Below are positions 63,084 to 64,000 of a stretch of 64,000 nucleotides of DNA, piece after piece (the first letter of the stretch is position 1; every line of letters begins with the position of its first letter). The notes beneath the pieces were generated by a model that saw nothing but the letters and a program-made list of their open reading frames with translations, was not told where the DNA came from and ran no database searches. Origin of the DNA: Leptospira jelokensis (lineage in GTDB: Bacteria; Spirochaetota; Leptospiria; Leptospirales; Leptospiraceae); assembly GCF_004769635.1 (NCBI RefSeq), contig NZ_RQGH01000033.1:230302-294301 (forward strand). The letters are read 5' to 3'. The position numbers and the translations under genes were made by a program.

Positions 63084-63381
63084 ATAGTTCTAAACCATCT
63101 TGAAGGGCATAAAAATAAATTAAATGTCTACTATTTGAATATTTTTTGAGAGTTTCTGGAGTTGCCACTACAAGATCAAAGGAAATTTTAATATTATCTA
63201 CTTTCTTATAAATATACTGTGCAATTTCCCTTTTATTTGTTCCATCAGGCATAATGATTAAAAGATCATAATCACTATTTTTGCAAGCAGTGAGAGTTGC
63301 TCTTGATCCAAAAAGGATAATTTTTAATGGATTTACGAGAGAAATGATCTGGTTTTTCAGATGTTCTAACTCATTTTCCAT
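63073..63381 (-). CDS. MNT-type nucleotidyltransferase (antitoxin-like)
   Basis: About 102 aa from the ATG at 63381; a TTG at 63399 extends it. It has the G-S-x10-D-x-D nucleotidyltransferase motif, GSRATLTACKNSDYDLLI, and a third acid in FDLVVAT. In MntA/HepT systems it neutralises HepT by adding AMP to a tyrosine. First gene of the pair, overlapping the HEPN gene by 11 bp. The pair looks accessory: it sits next to a tRNA-anchored repeat block. Confidence 0.88.
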   Translation of the reverse strand: MENELEHLKNQIISLVNPLKIILFGSRATLTACKNSDYDLLIIMPDGTNKREIAQYIYKKVDNIKISFDLVVATPETLKKYSNSRHLIYFYALQDGLELYAA

Positions 63382-63645
63382 AAGAACAGAATACTTCAAC
63401 TTAAGAAAAAATCAAGCATGAATCACTGAATCTATATGGCTTATTTCATAAATTACAATTAAACTGGTAACCAAACCAAGTGACATAGATTTGGGACATC
63501 TCGCATAACACAACAAAGCTATCAAATTTCAATCAAGCATAACATCCGGTATTGGCCATGCTGTAGGTTCTTTTTTGCATTTTTGAATGTCCTGGTATGT
63601 GATTAGGCAATTAATCAAAATCATTGGCTTCTGGAGAAAAGATTT

Positions 63646-63894
63646 TTAAAAAAAGTTATTATCGCATTTGCGCTTTCTCTCGTCCGCTTTGATTTGAGTG
63701 TAAACAAAGTTAATTTGACCAAAGTTTTTGCGGCTTTCATTTTCTTGATCTGTAGTTTCGGGAAATGGTTCCAGTAAACTTAAAGCCATAATTTTCTGAA
63801 ATTCAATAGAATCCAAATTTTCTCTGCAATTCTGCCTTTCGCTATCTGCGCATTGAAGATTTAATAGAATCAGTATTATTGTTATTTTTTTCAT
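63646..63894 (-). CDS. small lipoprotein of unknown function
   Basis: An 82-aa lipoprotein from the ATG at 63894, with AGAGGA upstream (the frame is open further, to 63966). Signal KKITIILILLNLQCADS, Cys about residue 15. The rest is short and hydrophilic, with CRENL and KRKCDNNFF. No family recognised. The 250 bp to the MNT gene contains no gene. Confidence 0.6.
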   Translation of the reverse strand: MKKITIILILLNLQCADSERQNCRENLDSIEFQKIMALSLLEPFPETTDQENESRKNFGQINFVYTQIKADERKRKCDNNFF

Positions 63895-64000
63895 ATATTC
63901 CTCTATATTTTTTGCTACTTTGTATAAACCGTCGCAATTACCTACGTAGGCTGCCTCTAAGTTCAAAAAGAATATTGTGAAAGTCGTGCAGAATCAAAAG

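Noticed and set aside
63381..64000. Phage or plasmid genes near the end of the window
   Set aside because: Only a small lipoprotein gene is found there; no integrase, transposase or phage structural motif is seen.

Overview
The window is about 64 kb of a low-to-moderate GC chromosome with densely packed, mostly operonic genes. It is best read as a spirochaete of the genus Leptospira, probably a saprophytic-clade species. The evidence is the protein content: two DUF3015 paralogues in tandem, many lipoproteins with relaxed spirochaetal lipoboxes (C preceded by residues such as Q, N or S), lpxD for lipid A, heme oxygenase, and several large proteins that look genus-restricted. Species assignment is inference; no rRNA is present.

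Layout. 1-9000: end of a glycan-binding-domain protein; a leftward pair (DegT-type aminotransferase homologue lacking its PLP lysine, plus an ATP-grasp protein); then rightward avtA, a 772-aa membrane protein of unknown role, and an Orn/Lys/Arg decarboxylase. 9000-16700: a hairpin-rich gap, a secreted protein divergent from a Ca2+/Na+ antiporter, dprA with a TPR-like lipoprotein, a rimI/SDR/DUF445/lipoprotein operon, and an alpha/beta hydrolase lipoprotein. 16640-22090: an Lnb-like periplasmic/beta-barrel protein, two DUF3015 proteins, a 395-bp gap and a beta-lactamase-fold serine hydrolase. 22147-25665: a two-gene type IIA topoisomerase whose organisation recalls phage T4 and which lacks the GyrA/ParC C-terminal domain. 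25731-34475: lipoprotein, gltX, RsbW-like ATPase, glycosyltransferase, polA and a large membrane protein, in a tight rightward run. 34686-38606: OlsB-like acyltransferase plus PiT-like permease, then heme oxygenase (with a Fur-type box) plus an MFS protein. 38638-44250: lipoproteins, a WYL regulator with a DUF2779 nuclease-like protein, an HSL-family esterase and a secreted helical protein. 44275-48465: UMF1-type transporter, BFD-like ferredoxin, RibD-C reductase, DoxX, lpxD. 48603-50920: small exported and unknown proteins, mazG, DUF6580. 50928-55858: a tight leftward four-gene operon (ClC channel with CBS domains, retropepsin-like lipoprotein, inactive transglutaminase/7TM protein, RimK-like ATP-grasp). 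55947-62002: Thr/Gly-repeat lipoprotein, 7TM histidine kinase, polyprenyl synthase, SirB1-like protein, transketolase N-terminal subunit, small membrane protein. 62087-64000: tRNA-Thr and tRNA-Tyr, a non-coding block built of duplicated repeats that begin inside the tRNA-Tyr 3' end, a HEPN/MNT pair and a small lipoprotein.

Most of the window is core housekeeping and envelope biology. The only accessory-looking part is the tRNA-flanking repeat block with the HEPN/MNT pair (62.2-63.4 kb). The features most worth following up are the T4-like topoisomerase, the lysine-less DegT/ATP-grasp pair, the ClC/retropepsin/7TM/ATP-grasp operon, the OlsB-PiT pair and the WYL-DUF2779 pair. All functional calls are from reading motifs by eye; no database search was possible.
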